From contig NC_089598.1 in the NCBI RefSeq assembly GCF_019320115.1, forward strand, positions 86,071,560 through 86,135,559: 64,000 bases of DNA, in the 5' to 3' direction. The position numbers and the translations under genes are program-made. Positions 44,906 to 55,633 of the stretch are shown here, one piece after another (the first letter of the stretch is position 1; every line of letters begins with the position of its first letter). The stretch comes from Miscanthus floridulus (lineage: Eukaryota; Streptophyta; Magnoliopsida; Poales; Poaceae). The notes below the pieces were generated by a model, which saw only the letters and a program-made list of their open reading frames with translations, was not told the DNA's origin and did not search any database.

Positions 44906-47900
44906 TCAATTCAGGATGCCAAATGCTTTGTAGGATTCAACACTATCACGGAGGGTTTCCTCTGTAGGCCTGAAGGTCCACCCTAGCTTCTGAAGTTTCT
45001 CAGAACTGTATATGGAGTTGTCATCCGTTTCAACAAAGCTAAAAAACATTGAAATACGAAAATATAAGTCCCAACCAAGCCAAGAGAGAGCAAAACTGAA
45101 AGGAAGAACAATACAAGAATTCAACAGTTCACCAAAACATTCAGAGTTAAAATCAAATCTCCCAAATTTCTGTGGATGCATGGAAGTATCTAAAAGATAT
45201 GAATGTCATACCCACATCAAACTTACTTAAGTTCAGTAGACACCTCATCTTACCTAATGGTGTGATTACACAATGAGTTCAAGAAGTATCATAACAAAAA
45301 CAAACAGTAGAGTTTTTTGTTGTTAAATCAGTGGCATTTTAGCATCCTTCTCTTCCAAGGCCATTCTGCCAGCAAGTATTTATTGATGTGTCGATAAAAA
45401 TTAGCTGATGAGGTTAAGAGGGGAACGAAACTCAATGCATAGGGATAACAAAACTATTTCAGAGGTGAGACTTACTTTTTGGGATAAGAGTAAGTTGGAT
45501 ATAAGGTCTTCAATATGTTTATCATATCAGAAACTTTTATTGGATTTGAACTGCAGATGTATCGTCCAGACGCTTCTGGTTTTTCGTAAGCCAGAAGAAG
45601 AGCATCCACAACATCACGAACATCCACCATATTTCTGAGTCTATTTTCAACAGTCTCACGATCTCCTGCAGAAGAAATGTATGTACTTAAAAAATAACTA
45701 AACCACTAAATTAAGTAGGCTAATTGAAGCTTGTTCTTAAGTATATAAAGTACTTTGCAGCAATTGATCAATGTGCTTTATGGATAATCAGAAATAAACA
45801 ATTGACAAACACTATTGACTAGATTATCATTTTAAAATTTTAATTATATAACTGAATGCAAACCAGTAGAAAACTAACATAACATAGGAGTAGAAAACTA
45901 AGATAACATAGGATTAACCTATACCTTTGAAATAATTAAGGAGTATTTTACTACTTGCATTTACTACAGACTGCATCAAGGGTCCAAATACCGAGGACGG
46001 GCAAATAGTTACAACATCCAGCCCTGTTTTTGCTGCATAAGCAAAAGCCTCACGTTCGGACAGAGTTTTGGAAAGGTAATACCAATCCTGCACGATAAAA
46101 CAAATATCTTTTTAGGCAAGCCAGATCAGCAAGAAGAAACACAAGAATAGCAACATTTTTCTGTGGTTAGTACAAGGACATTATATGACACAGCAAATTA
46201 ACTGTTAAGCTTAAAGGAAGCTGAGCTTAGCTCAGTTGGTCGAGGGTGTTGATGTATGCCCAAACCACCCAGGTTCAAGTTCTCATTGAGGCGAATTTGG
46301 GAGCCTATTTTCTTCTTAATAAATTCCACCTAGGGCCTCTAGCTGAGTTGGTTAGGTGGCTTGAGTAGCACTCCTTAAGAAACAGCAGGGGCGAACCCCT
46401 ACTGAATAAAAATATATATTAGAAAAAAGTTAAACAACTGAACAAACAAAGAAAAGGAAGCTAGGTTTACACAAAAAAAAAATCTAGCCAGTCACTTATA
46501 AGGGGGAAATAACTCATCTTTGCACGATGCGAAACGAACTCATGAATGAACATGGATTTGCAAGCCTGCACAGAAAGCGAGATTTGACTAAACATGCAGT
46601 AATTCCCACTACCCAAATACTCCAAGCGAGTAAAACAATGATCTCCGTGAAGAAAGGAACTGCTAGGTTCTCCTTGAAAGCTTGTAACACAAGATGTGGA
46701 TCAATCAACTGAGGCACTTGCAGCTAAACTAGACTCCAAGAATCCAAAGCAAAGGGGCAGTGAAGAAACAGATGTTCAACCGTCTCGACTGAATGGGTAG
46801 AGCAAAGAACACAATCATAGGAGGGCAAATCCATGTTATGACGTTGAAGCAAACCTAACGTGCTTAGTCTGTCTTTCATAAGCATCCAGTGTAAAGTTGT
46901 GTGCCCCACTAATACTTTATAAGCGTGAGAAGAGGAGAAATTACGGTTGCCCTAGATATAATGCCACTGGTCTCACTCTTCAATAGTGCCATATTGTTGT
47001 GCTTCAACTCGAGACCTTAATATTGATCAAAAGCTTGCACCGAGAGAGGCAGGTGGAAGAGTTTGTGTAAATTTTCTAGTTGGATTGCTTGTTGAAAAGA
47101 TATTTTTGTTCATAACAAAGGAGAAGAATTCAGGAAATTGCAGCTGTGGCGCCAACCCATCCCACAGATCTTGCCAAAGAAAACTAGTTCGACCATCTCC
47201 AATGATTGGGGAGGCCAAACCTTTGTAAATATTGAGGAGCTTAACTATATCCCTCCACCAAAATGATCCTTTATTTGCAAAAATTGGAAGAGTCCCATTC
47301 CCATAATAATTCTCCCACACCAAACTGACCCAAGGGAGATCTATTCTATTCAAGAATTTATGAAGAGTTTTTAGGAGAAGGCATTGTGCGTTGATAGATT
47401 GATGACTCCTAGACCTCCTTGTTTTTACTTGCGGACTATTGGCCTGCCTTACATGGTTTCTTTGAGTTAAGCTTCCCTTTTGGAAGTGCAACAAGGAAAA
47501 TAAGGTTATAATGCATGAATAGGAAATAAGGGGTTTCAAACCATATGGACTATGAGGATTAACTGTAAATTAAGACTGCAATCTTGACACAAAAACATAC
47601 TAATCAGTTCAGCCCCCAATTTGGCCAAAAAGGAACTCAGAGAAGTTAAACTTTCATTCAAGAATGTCAAAAGATAATTCTTGTGATAGTGCAAGATAAT
47701 TCTTTTCCTCTATGCTATGTCGTTATTTGCACAAGCAACACCATTGCTTTAATAAGGGACAACTGTATCACCTCATTCTTCCTGCAGTAATCCTCATCTG
47801 ACCAACAGTCTTCATCAAAGGCCTTGTCCTTAGGCCAGTTAGGGTTACTGAATACAGCTGCAACAGAAGACACCACCACAACTCGCTTAACTTTTGCCTC

Positions 47901-49876
47901 ATAGCAAGCCTTTAACACATTGGTTGTTCCTACTACAGCAGGACCTATGACCTCCACCTGTACGTCAGAAATATTTGGTGAGAGGCAAGAAAAGGATAAA
48001 TTAACATATCACGTGCTCATTAATAAACTAACCAATTTTTACATGTCTACAGGTAGAACCAGATAGCTAAGCCACAATGATGCTGCGCAGGCAAGAAATG
48101 ATAAAACATTGTCTGTTGCCACTAATTGAGTTGCAGTTAAACACAGATGCCCTTAAGAAATGATCAAATGTTGCATATCTCACGCTTGTTTCAAGATAGT
48201 AAATGAATTCAGCATGTCTCATATGAATTAGAATAATTTGAGGACATTCTGAATTTTTTCCTGGTTTATGAAAATAGATGCTAAAGAAAATTCCATGTCA
48301 GGTTAGAATTATAGCTTGAAGCCTTGGAAGCAAAGCCTTGCCAGGACCCAGGAGTAGCATTGGTTGCAGCCTTTGAAATAATTGTGTTCTACGCCTCCTT
48401 ATTTAACCTCAAAACTTCAGGAGACAAAATATGAAATAGATGTTCTTGACAAATTCACCTCAGGGTTGGAGGACCGACCGGAAGGGACAGGGCTAGCTAC
48501 ATGGAATACACCCTCACAGCCAACAATTGCTGATTCAACACTGCTGTAGTCCAACAAATCAGCCTTGAGAAGCTGCAACCTTTCCCCAGCTCCTTCCAGC
48601 GCCTTGAGATGAGCATTCTTGCTAGCACCTAGAGCACAAACAAGATATATCTTTTTTTTGAACCGGAGAAAAAGATACATCTTTATCATATATATAACAA
48701 ATGTCTTGGTCCATGATAACAAAACAAAAATCTTGGTCCATCATAACAAAAAAAGGATATCTGTTCAACTTTTTTTTATCAGGCCCTATTTTTTTAGCCT
48801 GCTGCTAGTGTTCTTTTCCTTTATTTTTCAATTTGTTTCAGCCTTAATGTAACTTTTCTTTTCAGTGGAAAGATGTGTAGCTATCCCCCCCCTGTGTATC
48901 CTCAAATAAAAAAATGTGATTCCACATTCCTAATGTCTCCCTCTCCGAGTTCATGGATACAGTATATAGAAAATTCATGCTGAGCAGGGTCCATAAACAA
49001 TTATCAGACTCTCCTCAACCCCCAGAAGGCTAGTGTTAATCCCAATCTGCATGCCTCCTGATTTGCCTCTAGCAGAATAGCAGGTGTCCAAATCCACACC
49101 ATGGTTTTGCCCTCGCTAGGTCTTGTAGATCATATTGAAGAAGTTCTCATTAACGGTCTGCCCCTGATATTCCAAGTCAAAATCCTCAGTATTTCTTCTT
49201 TTTGGGTGGTCTGCCCTTGTGGGCTTGCTGAGCACATTTTCTTGCTGCTGACTTCCATTAGCCCTTTGACCAATGGTATCTGTTTAAGTCACTTATCAAT
49301 GATCCATATTGAAGTCACTTATCAGCAGGACCGTGAGGTCTTCGGTCTAAAAATAAGTCCCTCATCAAATCTAAAAATATATATTTTTAACCAGTACGAG
49401 GCTACTCCTGTTTCTTCAGGAATGAAAAATCTAAAAAAGTATTAGTACCTTTTTATATTTGATAAAATTTATTAGTTTTTTTCCACACGAGGAACCTTCT
49501 CCCATTTCCATTAGTCGATGGCAAAAAAACCTTCAGGAGCTTACGCAACTAACCAGAAACAACCAGAAAGCAGAATGCTGACTCCCGAGAAGCACCGCGC
49601 TCAAGAACGTTTAAACAGCTAGAAATTAGTTGATTCGTAAAAAAAATGAAGTGCAATCCTTTTAGACGGAGGGAGCACAAGAATCGCCCGCCGAGTGGCC
49701 AAGAAGTCAGGGGGCGCGACGGATCGATGAGAGGGAGGTCTGAGAGCCTTACCAGGGTCGCGCACGGTGCCACGGACCGTGTATTGGCCACGGGAGAGGA
49801 GGAGCTTCACCAGCCACGACGCGATGAAGCCGCCCGCGCCGGTCACGCATACGCTCTTCGCCGCCGGCGCCGCCAT
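44906..49876 (-). CDS. Cinnamoyl-CoA-reductase-like NAD(P)-dependent reductase, copy B, six exons, intact frame
   Basis: Exons are 49876-49753, 48628-48459, 47957-47772, 46087-45925, 45665-45476 and 45038-44906, all with GT-AG borders. They total 966 nt, giving 321 residues, the usual size for the family. The Rossmann motif GxxGxxA is G13, G16 and A19 ([12 protein letters not shown]). The catalytic serine region is [11 protein letters not shown] (S128/S129). The YxxxK pair is Y163 and K167 in DWYYLSK. The family reduces activated hydroxycinnamates or related ketones with NADPH in the cytosol. The bona fide CCR signature NWYCYGK is absent, so lignin CCR activity should not be assumed. Intron 3 carries a LINE and a SINE. 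An LTR element starts 15 bp upstream of the ATG (position 49891), so transcription from the native promoter is doubtful. Confidence 0.88.
46222..46430 (+). mobile_element. tRNA-derived SINE-like element, apparently dimeric, in intron 3 of copy B
   Basis: Two tRNA-like units follow each other. The first has an A box TAGCTCAGTTGG (46228-46239) and a B box GGTTCAAGTTC (46272-46282). The second has TAGCTGAGTTGG (46340-46351) and GGGGCGAACCCC (46388-46399). An AT-rich tail (AATAAAAATATATATTAG) follows. Spacing between boxes is right for pol III promoters, but no cloverleaf with an acceptor stem forms, so these are not tRNA genes. Confidence 0.6.
46500..47570 (-). mobile_element. LINE (L1-type) ORF2 3' part in intron 3 of copy B
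   Basis: The minus strand carries [20 protein letters not shown] and [13 protein letters not shown] (47400-47130), then, past stops and a frame change, the zf-RVT zinc residues in [20 protein letters not shown] (about 46830) and a downstream [13 protein letters not shown] segment. It is the 3' end of an old 5'-truncated insertion in the same orientation as the host gene. The copy at 715-1190 is its duplicate. Confidence 0.8.
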
Positions 49877-49890
49877 TGCCTTTTGGTTTA

Positions 49891-50173
49891 TGTTAGCAGC
49901 AGGGTTGCGGGGATAGGTAGGGAAGCATCAGAGAGAGATTGGAGAGGAACTAGCAGCAGAGCAGGGGAATTGGGAGGAAGAAGATGAACACGACAGAAGT
50001 AGCCAGAACAGATTAGGATATATTGATCACAATATTCTTTGTACCTCTCTCTCCATAGCTAAAGGTAAATATATATCACTCCATACACGGGCCAAGCCCA
50101 ACCAACCAATAGAGACACGCAGGCCCATGTCCGAACCCATATCTATTACTAATACTAGCCCATATCCCTATCA
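49891..50173 (-). repeat. Full-length LTR in inverted orientation
   Basis: It begins TGTTAGCAGCAGGG and ends CCCTATCA. Its reverse complement aligns over its whole length with the 3' LTR at 55340-55628. Confidence 0.85.
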
Positions 50174-50334
50174 TTAGAATATTGTAATCAACAATCAGAT
50201 ATATCATAATCTGTTCTAGCTACTCCTCTCGTGTTCGTCTTCTTCCTCCCAATTCCCCTGCTGTGCTGCTAGTTCCTCTCCAATCTCTGATCTCTCATGC
50301 TTCCCTACCTATCCCTACAACCCTGCTGCTAACA
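50174..50334 (+). repeat. Truncated 5' LTR in forward orientation
   Basis: From AATATTGTAATCAACAATCAG to CTGCTGCTAACA it matches the last about 160 bp of the 3' LTR. The first about 130 bp are missing, replaced by the inverted LTR. Confidence 0.85.
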
Positions 50335-50336
50335 TA

Positions 50337-50349
50337 TGGTATTCAGAGC
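50337..50349 (+). other. Primer-binding site of the small LTR element
   Basis: TGGTATTCAGAGC resembles the initiator-Met tRNA complement with one inserted base, three bases after the LTR end. Confidence 0.6.
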
Positions 50350-50407
50350 TAATCCTGGAATTCCACCGAAATCCCTCACTAACCGATTCCGATTGCAATT
50401 GAGGGCT

Positions 50408-53400
50408 ATGGGTCATTTCCGGTTGATCCTAGCCGAGCTTTGCGAGTTTCGCAAGGAGTTGGCATCCACGAAGGAAGTTGTCTCCTCGACCACGCGGCTC
50501 CTCCACGCCGACTAGGGTCACGCCACGGGCCCCACCATCAACGACCACCCCACCATCGTCGATGCCATCACCGACGTCAGCCTCGGCGCGGACAACAACA
50601 CCAAAGGCAGCGGCTTCTCCGTCCCCAAGCTCGACTCCGAGGCCAACACGCCTGTGCAGAGCCGCGTTCCCGTCGACACCACCCTCTTCTCGGCCGACCA
50701 GGACGAGATCCCCAACAACCTCGCCGTGCACCCGAGCTCGTTCCGCTGCGTCCACTCCAACTCCAACGATGCGGAATTCTCGTCTCGCACCTGTGCTGTT
50801 CCGGTGCCTTCCTCCGTGCTCTGCTCTGCCTTGCTCCCCACACAAGGACCACCACGCACCGGAGCCCTTCCTAGGGCGGCGCCGTTGAAAGGTCGGGTGA
50901 ATAGCCTAATAAAAATTTCTACAACAACACTTAACAAACCGGTTAGATAATTATGAGGCGAAGCAAGTGTTGCGTTAGCCTACTAAAAATGCAAGCCACC
51001 TACCACAATTCTAGTTTATATAGTTTCTATCCACACAATAGCTATATTACTACACTAAGTTAGTGCGCTCTCAAAAGCTAACTAAAGAGCCACACTAACA
51101 AAACTAACAAGCTCTCACAACTAGCTACACTAAAGAGCTTGACAACTAGTTTGCGGTAATGTAAAGAGAGTGAGCAAGATGGTTATACCGCCGTGTCGAG
51201 GAAGGAGTCAATCAATCACAAGAATGAATACCAATAAAGACCAATCATCTCGGAATCAAATGATGACACAATATTTTTTTACCGAGGTTCACTTGCTTGC
51301 CGGCAAGCTAGTCATCGTTGTGGCGATTCACTCACTTGGAGGTTCACGCGCTATTTGGCATCATACGCTAAACCCTCAATAGGGTGCCACACAACCAACA
51401 CAAGATGAGGATCACACAAGCCACGAGCAATTCACTAGAGTACCTTTTGGCTCTCCGTCGGGAAAAGGTCAAGAACCCCTCACAATCACCACGATCGGAG
51501 CCGGAGACAATCACCAACCTCCGCTCGACGATGCTCGCTACTCTAAGCTGTCTAGGTGACGGCAACCACCAAGAGTAACAAGCGAATCCCACAGTGAAAC
51601 ACGAATACCAAGTGCCTCTATACGCAAACACTCAAGCAATGCATTTGGATTCTCTTCCAATCTCACAAAGATGATGAATCTATGATTGGGATGAGTGGAA
51701 GGGCTTTGATTAAGCTCACAAGGTTGCTATGTCAATGCAAATGGCCAAAGGAGTGAGCTAGAGCCGGTCATAGAGCTTAAATAGAAATCCTTCCGAAATA
51801 GAGCCGTTGTATCCCTTCACTGGGTACAACACGGGGTGACCGGACGCTCCGGTCATATCGACCGGACGCAGGAGCCCAGCTTCCGGTCGTGCGATGCACG
51901 CCACGTGTCCTCTCTCTTCAAATACTAAACGCCTGATCCCAACGGTCAAGTGATGACCGAACGCGCTACTACGAAGTGACCGGACGCTAGACCTCAGCAT
52001 CCGGTCGTTTCCAGTAAGCATCCAGAAGCAAGAAATCACGATCGGACGCATCCGGTCATGCTTGATCCGACTCACCCAGCGTCCGGTCACTCAACGTCAT
52101 CATACGTCAGATTGACCGGACTCAGGCCCTGAGCGTCTGGTCAGTTTTTGCGCCAGCGTCCGGTCATGAGACCGAAACTGCGCACCCTCTGCTGCTATTG
52201 ACCGGACGCGCCGATCCAACCGAGATCAGCGTCCGGTCACTTACAATGACCCCCATCTTTTTGTATAGAGCGTTAGTGGCACTGTTGGACTGTCCGCACT
52301 CTACGGGTGGACACTCCGCCGGTGAAGTGTCTTACCCTTGCTCAAATGTGTCAACCACCAAGTGTATCACCTTGTGCATATGTGTTAGCATATTTTCACA
52401 AATGTTTTCAAGGGTGTTAGCACTCCACTAGATTCTAAATGTATATGCAATGAGTTAGAGCATCTAGTGGCATTTTAATAACCACATTTCGATACGAGTT
52501 TCACTCCTCTTAATAGTACAGCTATCGAACCTAAATATGATCACACTTGCTAAGTGTCTTAATCACCAAAATAAAATAGCTTCTACCACTTATACCTTTG
52601 CCTTAAGCCTTTTGTTTTTTCTCTTTCTTCTATTCAAATCCAAACATTTGATCATTATCATAGCATCGCCATCATTATATCATGATCTTTATCTGCTTCG
52701 CCGCTTGGAATCTGTTAATAAACTAAGTTACGGCGTAAGGTTTCGTCTATTCACCGAAAACAAAACCAGAGCTTTCAGCCGCAGCGTCCCTGGCCGCGCC
52801 AGCAGCCGCAGCTCGCGCGCATCAACCCGATGAAGCACTCCTCATACCCCGCCGAGGACGACGGCGCCGACGACCTCGCGCCGGTTGACCCCGGTCTCGA
52901 GTTTGGGTCGCAGACCAACTTCCGCATCTGCGGGGGCGCGGAGGACATCACCATCTACCAAGGCTTCCAGCCCCCTGACAGCGGCGTCGTGCTCACCTGC
53001 TTCCTCCGCGGCGACGCGCTCCACCGCTTCGAGTACGGCGTCCCCACCGCGGCGTTCCTCGCTAAGCTCCGCGGGGGCACTTGTACCACCGGCCGCCCGG
53101 ACCCTCCGGACGCCACCATGCACCGCGCCAAGTACCTCCTCCACGACAACGACTTCGCCGACGAGCTTGGTCGCGAGGAGGCGGACCTAGACGTGAAGCT
53201 GCTGGGCCCCGCGAGGTACTGCGCCACCAACGATCAGCTGGTGATCGAGTGCAAGTCCCTTCTGGACGCTCGACTGGTGTTTGAAGAAATGCTAAGCAAG
53301 TACACCACCACCGTGCACTCTGTTCATTCTCTGCAGCATTCCATTCTTATTTTCCTTGCTGTGCCTGGTATGCCACCCTTGCCCATGAGCGTGCTGGGAT

Positions 53401-54119
53401 CTGAGTCCATTGCCTCAGCCAAGCTGTGCATCCAACAGTTCAAGGACCTTGTGGTGGCGAAGCGGTGGCTTGTGCTGGATGGGTATGAGTTGGCCAGAAA
53501 CAACTACCCAGTCAATTATTGTGGGCTGGCCGAGAAAAATGTTTTGCACCTTGTTATTCGGCTGTCTAATCTCTGTGTGATCAACAATGAGACTGCCACT
53601 GGAGAGAAGTTTCTGTTTCAGGAGGAGGAGGCTCCCAGCACCTTGCCTAACAGGTGTCTGATGAATTGCCCCATCCTGATGCAGAGCTGTTTCTCGCTTC
53701 CATTCAGATGTAGGTCGGATGCAGTGCTATACAGGCAGCACAGGCCATGGCCTCCACCTTCAGAACTCCGTTTGGTGAGCTGTGAGGCTAGGCTGCGTCC
53801 TCTACCATGGTCGTCGTTCAACATGGTTGAGAGGTATTCTATCTTGTGTCACTTGGGTCGACTCTGGAAACCCCCATGGTTTCCATCACTTCGACAACTG
53901 ATCAGGTGTGTACCAGCTACTGCTCATCAGAAGCTTTTGACATGTATGATGGTGCTATCAGTGAATACGACTGGCTGTGTACTGATTCCAGAGCAAGTAC
54001 AGCGGAAATGTGGTGGCAATTGTCAGTGTTTCTTGCTTGAAGTGACAGGACAGAAATCTCGAGTTGCAGGAGGAAAAGCCAAGGATCGTTGGCCGACTAA
54101 GCAAGATTTGTTACAGTAA
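50408..54119 (+). pseudogene. Long ORF of the small LTR element with a PI4K-gamma-like ubiquitin domain, split by a solo LTR
   Basis: The frame runs 50408-50885 and, once the solo LTR and one 5-bp duplication are ignored, continues in phase from 52783 to 54119, about 604 codons with a single TAG (50513-50515). The start (FRKELASTKEVVSSTTRLL) is a short helical stretch. The middle is Ser/Thr/Pro-rich and acidic. At 53337-53622 lies a ubiquitin-like fold segment, SILIFLAVPGMPPLPMSVLG through ELARNN to NVLHLVIRLSNL, which resembles the N-terminal UBL of plant phosphatidylinositol 4-kinase gamma proteins. No kinase domain follows. I infer host gene capture by the retrotransposon. The rest is unrecognised. 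Confidence 0.6.
50886..52777 (-). repeat. Solo LTR of a SIRE/Maximus-like Copia element
   Basis: On the minus strand it begins TGAAAGCTCTGGTTTTG and ends TCACCCGACCTTTCA, with no internal region. The flanks are GCCGT (50881-50885) and GCCGC (52778-52782), a target duplication with one transition. General layout and ends resemble the gag-only element at 9691-36437, but the sequence is different. It contains repeated GACCGGACGC/GCGTCCGGTC inverted motifs at about 51838-52245. It arose by recombination between two LTRs after insertion into the ORF. Confidence 0.75.
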
Positions 54120-55339
54120 AATTTGTCTTCTGGTCCTAGCTCAGATCTTGGAGGGGCTTGGCATCAATCAGTATCTCTTAGGTTCTTGCAACTCTCATGG
54201 ATGTCATCTGTTTGGACATGCAGTTCAGTGGTTTGGTGCTATCACCTGCATTTGCCAGTCTCTGTTAGTGGTACTAATGGTTCTGATGGTGTCCATCTAA
54301 CCACCCTGATGTTTCTGATGGTGCCTGACAATCTCTCCTATGACATATCGTGTGGAGTTCAGCATACTAATTCTCTACAGCTAGACTACAATCTGACCTC
54401 AGTACATGTGTTGGACACACATTTGGCAGCTCCTTGTTTACTCGGAGCTGGACTAAATTGGCCTACAGTCTGCTGCATTGTGTTCCAACCTTGCTTCGTT
54501 GCCAGCAAACTGACTGTTCTTGATTGGATGCTCATAGGCCACAATTCAACTGGAGATCGTGTGTGATGGAGCTCAGTTGCGACCAACACCATGGCCCTCT
54601 TACAGTCCATGAAGTTACTGCAGGGTGGTGTTTCAATTTGCTCGCGCTGCCAATATGGCTACCTTCATCTTGGTGGAATTCTGGGTACCAAAGTGAGGTG
54701 CCGTGGCATAGTTTCCTCTCATCCCATTCGGACCCCTCGGCCACCACCATCTCCATTTCTGTTGGTGTGCTTCATTTATATCCTCAAGCGGCAAGTTCAG
54801 GCAAGCACTCTACTGTCCTTCGTGGATTGGTGATCAAGTGGCCTCAAGTGTTGGTGCTCACGGTAATTGCAAATGACCTACTGACACCATGGGATCCAGG
54901 AGCCAAACATGTGTTGTTTTCTGCAGTAAGCCATTTCGAGTTCTAGAGCTGCAGCATGAGTCGTATCGTCTTGTGTTGATTCCTGGGAATGTTTCTTGCT
55001 TGGAGACCACACTTGTGTCCGTGCAAAGGTCTATGGTGAGGACCTTACACTGGGATTTTGGTGGTGACATGGCTGCTACGCTCCGAAATCAGCATACCAG
55101 CTACCAAGTTGCTAACATTGATAATGCCAAAACATAAGATAATACTCACTGGACAGAGTTTATGGCTGACAGAGCTTCCTTTCTATCACCTGCTGGTTGA
55201 GGACCCTTGATGGCTTTGGTCGCTCAAGGAGACTAATTGCTCATTCCTCTACCAGGAACACTCGGTGCTTATCCACGGTCAATTGAAGATGGGAGTTTTT
55301 AACAGCTTGGGGGCAAGCTGTTGCTTAAGCGGGGGAGAA
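54120..55339 (+). other. 3' interior of the small LTR element
   Basis: Several overlapping frames without recognised domains, possibly the decayed continuation of the captured ORF. It ends in the polypurine tract GCGGGGGAGAA (55329-55339). Confidence 0.45.
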
Positions 55340-55628
55340 TGATAGGGATATGGGCTAGTATTAGTAATAGATATGGGCTTCGGACATGGACCTGCGTGCC
55401 TCTACTGGTTGGTTGGGCCGTGTATGAAGTGGTATATATTTACCTTCGGCTGTGGAGAGAGGGGTATGAAAAATATTGTAATCAACAATCAGATATATCC
55501 TAATCTGTTCTAGCTACTCCTCTCGTGTTCATCTTCTTCCTCCCAATTCCCCTACTCTGCTGCTAGTTCCTCTCCAATCTCTTATCTCCTACCTATCCCT
55601 ACCCATCCCCGCCACCCTGCTGCTAACA
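55340..55628 (+). repeat. 3' LTR of the small LTR element
   Basis: It starts TGATAGGGATATGGGC and ends CTGCTGCTAACA. The GTTTA target duplication follows. Confidence 0.9.
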
Positions 55629-55633
55629 GTTTA

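Larger units (their letters stand above)
49891..55628 (+). mobile_element. Small LTR retrotransposon with an inverted 5' LTR, carrying a captured ORF and a solo LTR
   Basis: The target duplication GTTTA flanks it at 49886-49890 and 55629-55633, and copy A has the empty site at about 3200-3210. Order: full LTR in reverse orientation (49891-50173), truncated forward LTR (50174-50334), primer site, one long ORF interrupted by a solo LTR, polypurine tract (55329-55339) and a forward 3' LTR (55340-55628, 289 bp). No pol domains are seen, so it is non-autonomous. It separates copy B from its promoter. Confidence 0.8.

Noticed and set aside
46222..46400. Two tRNA genes
   Set aside because: A and B boxes are present, but no acceptor stem or anticodon arm folds. 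A SINE explains the arrangement and the AT-rich tail.
52842..53230. Minus-strand frames opposite the PI4K-gamma-like ORF
   Set aside because: GC-rich third positions on the plus strand open the opposite frames; no domain is recognisable.
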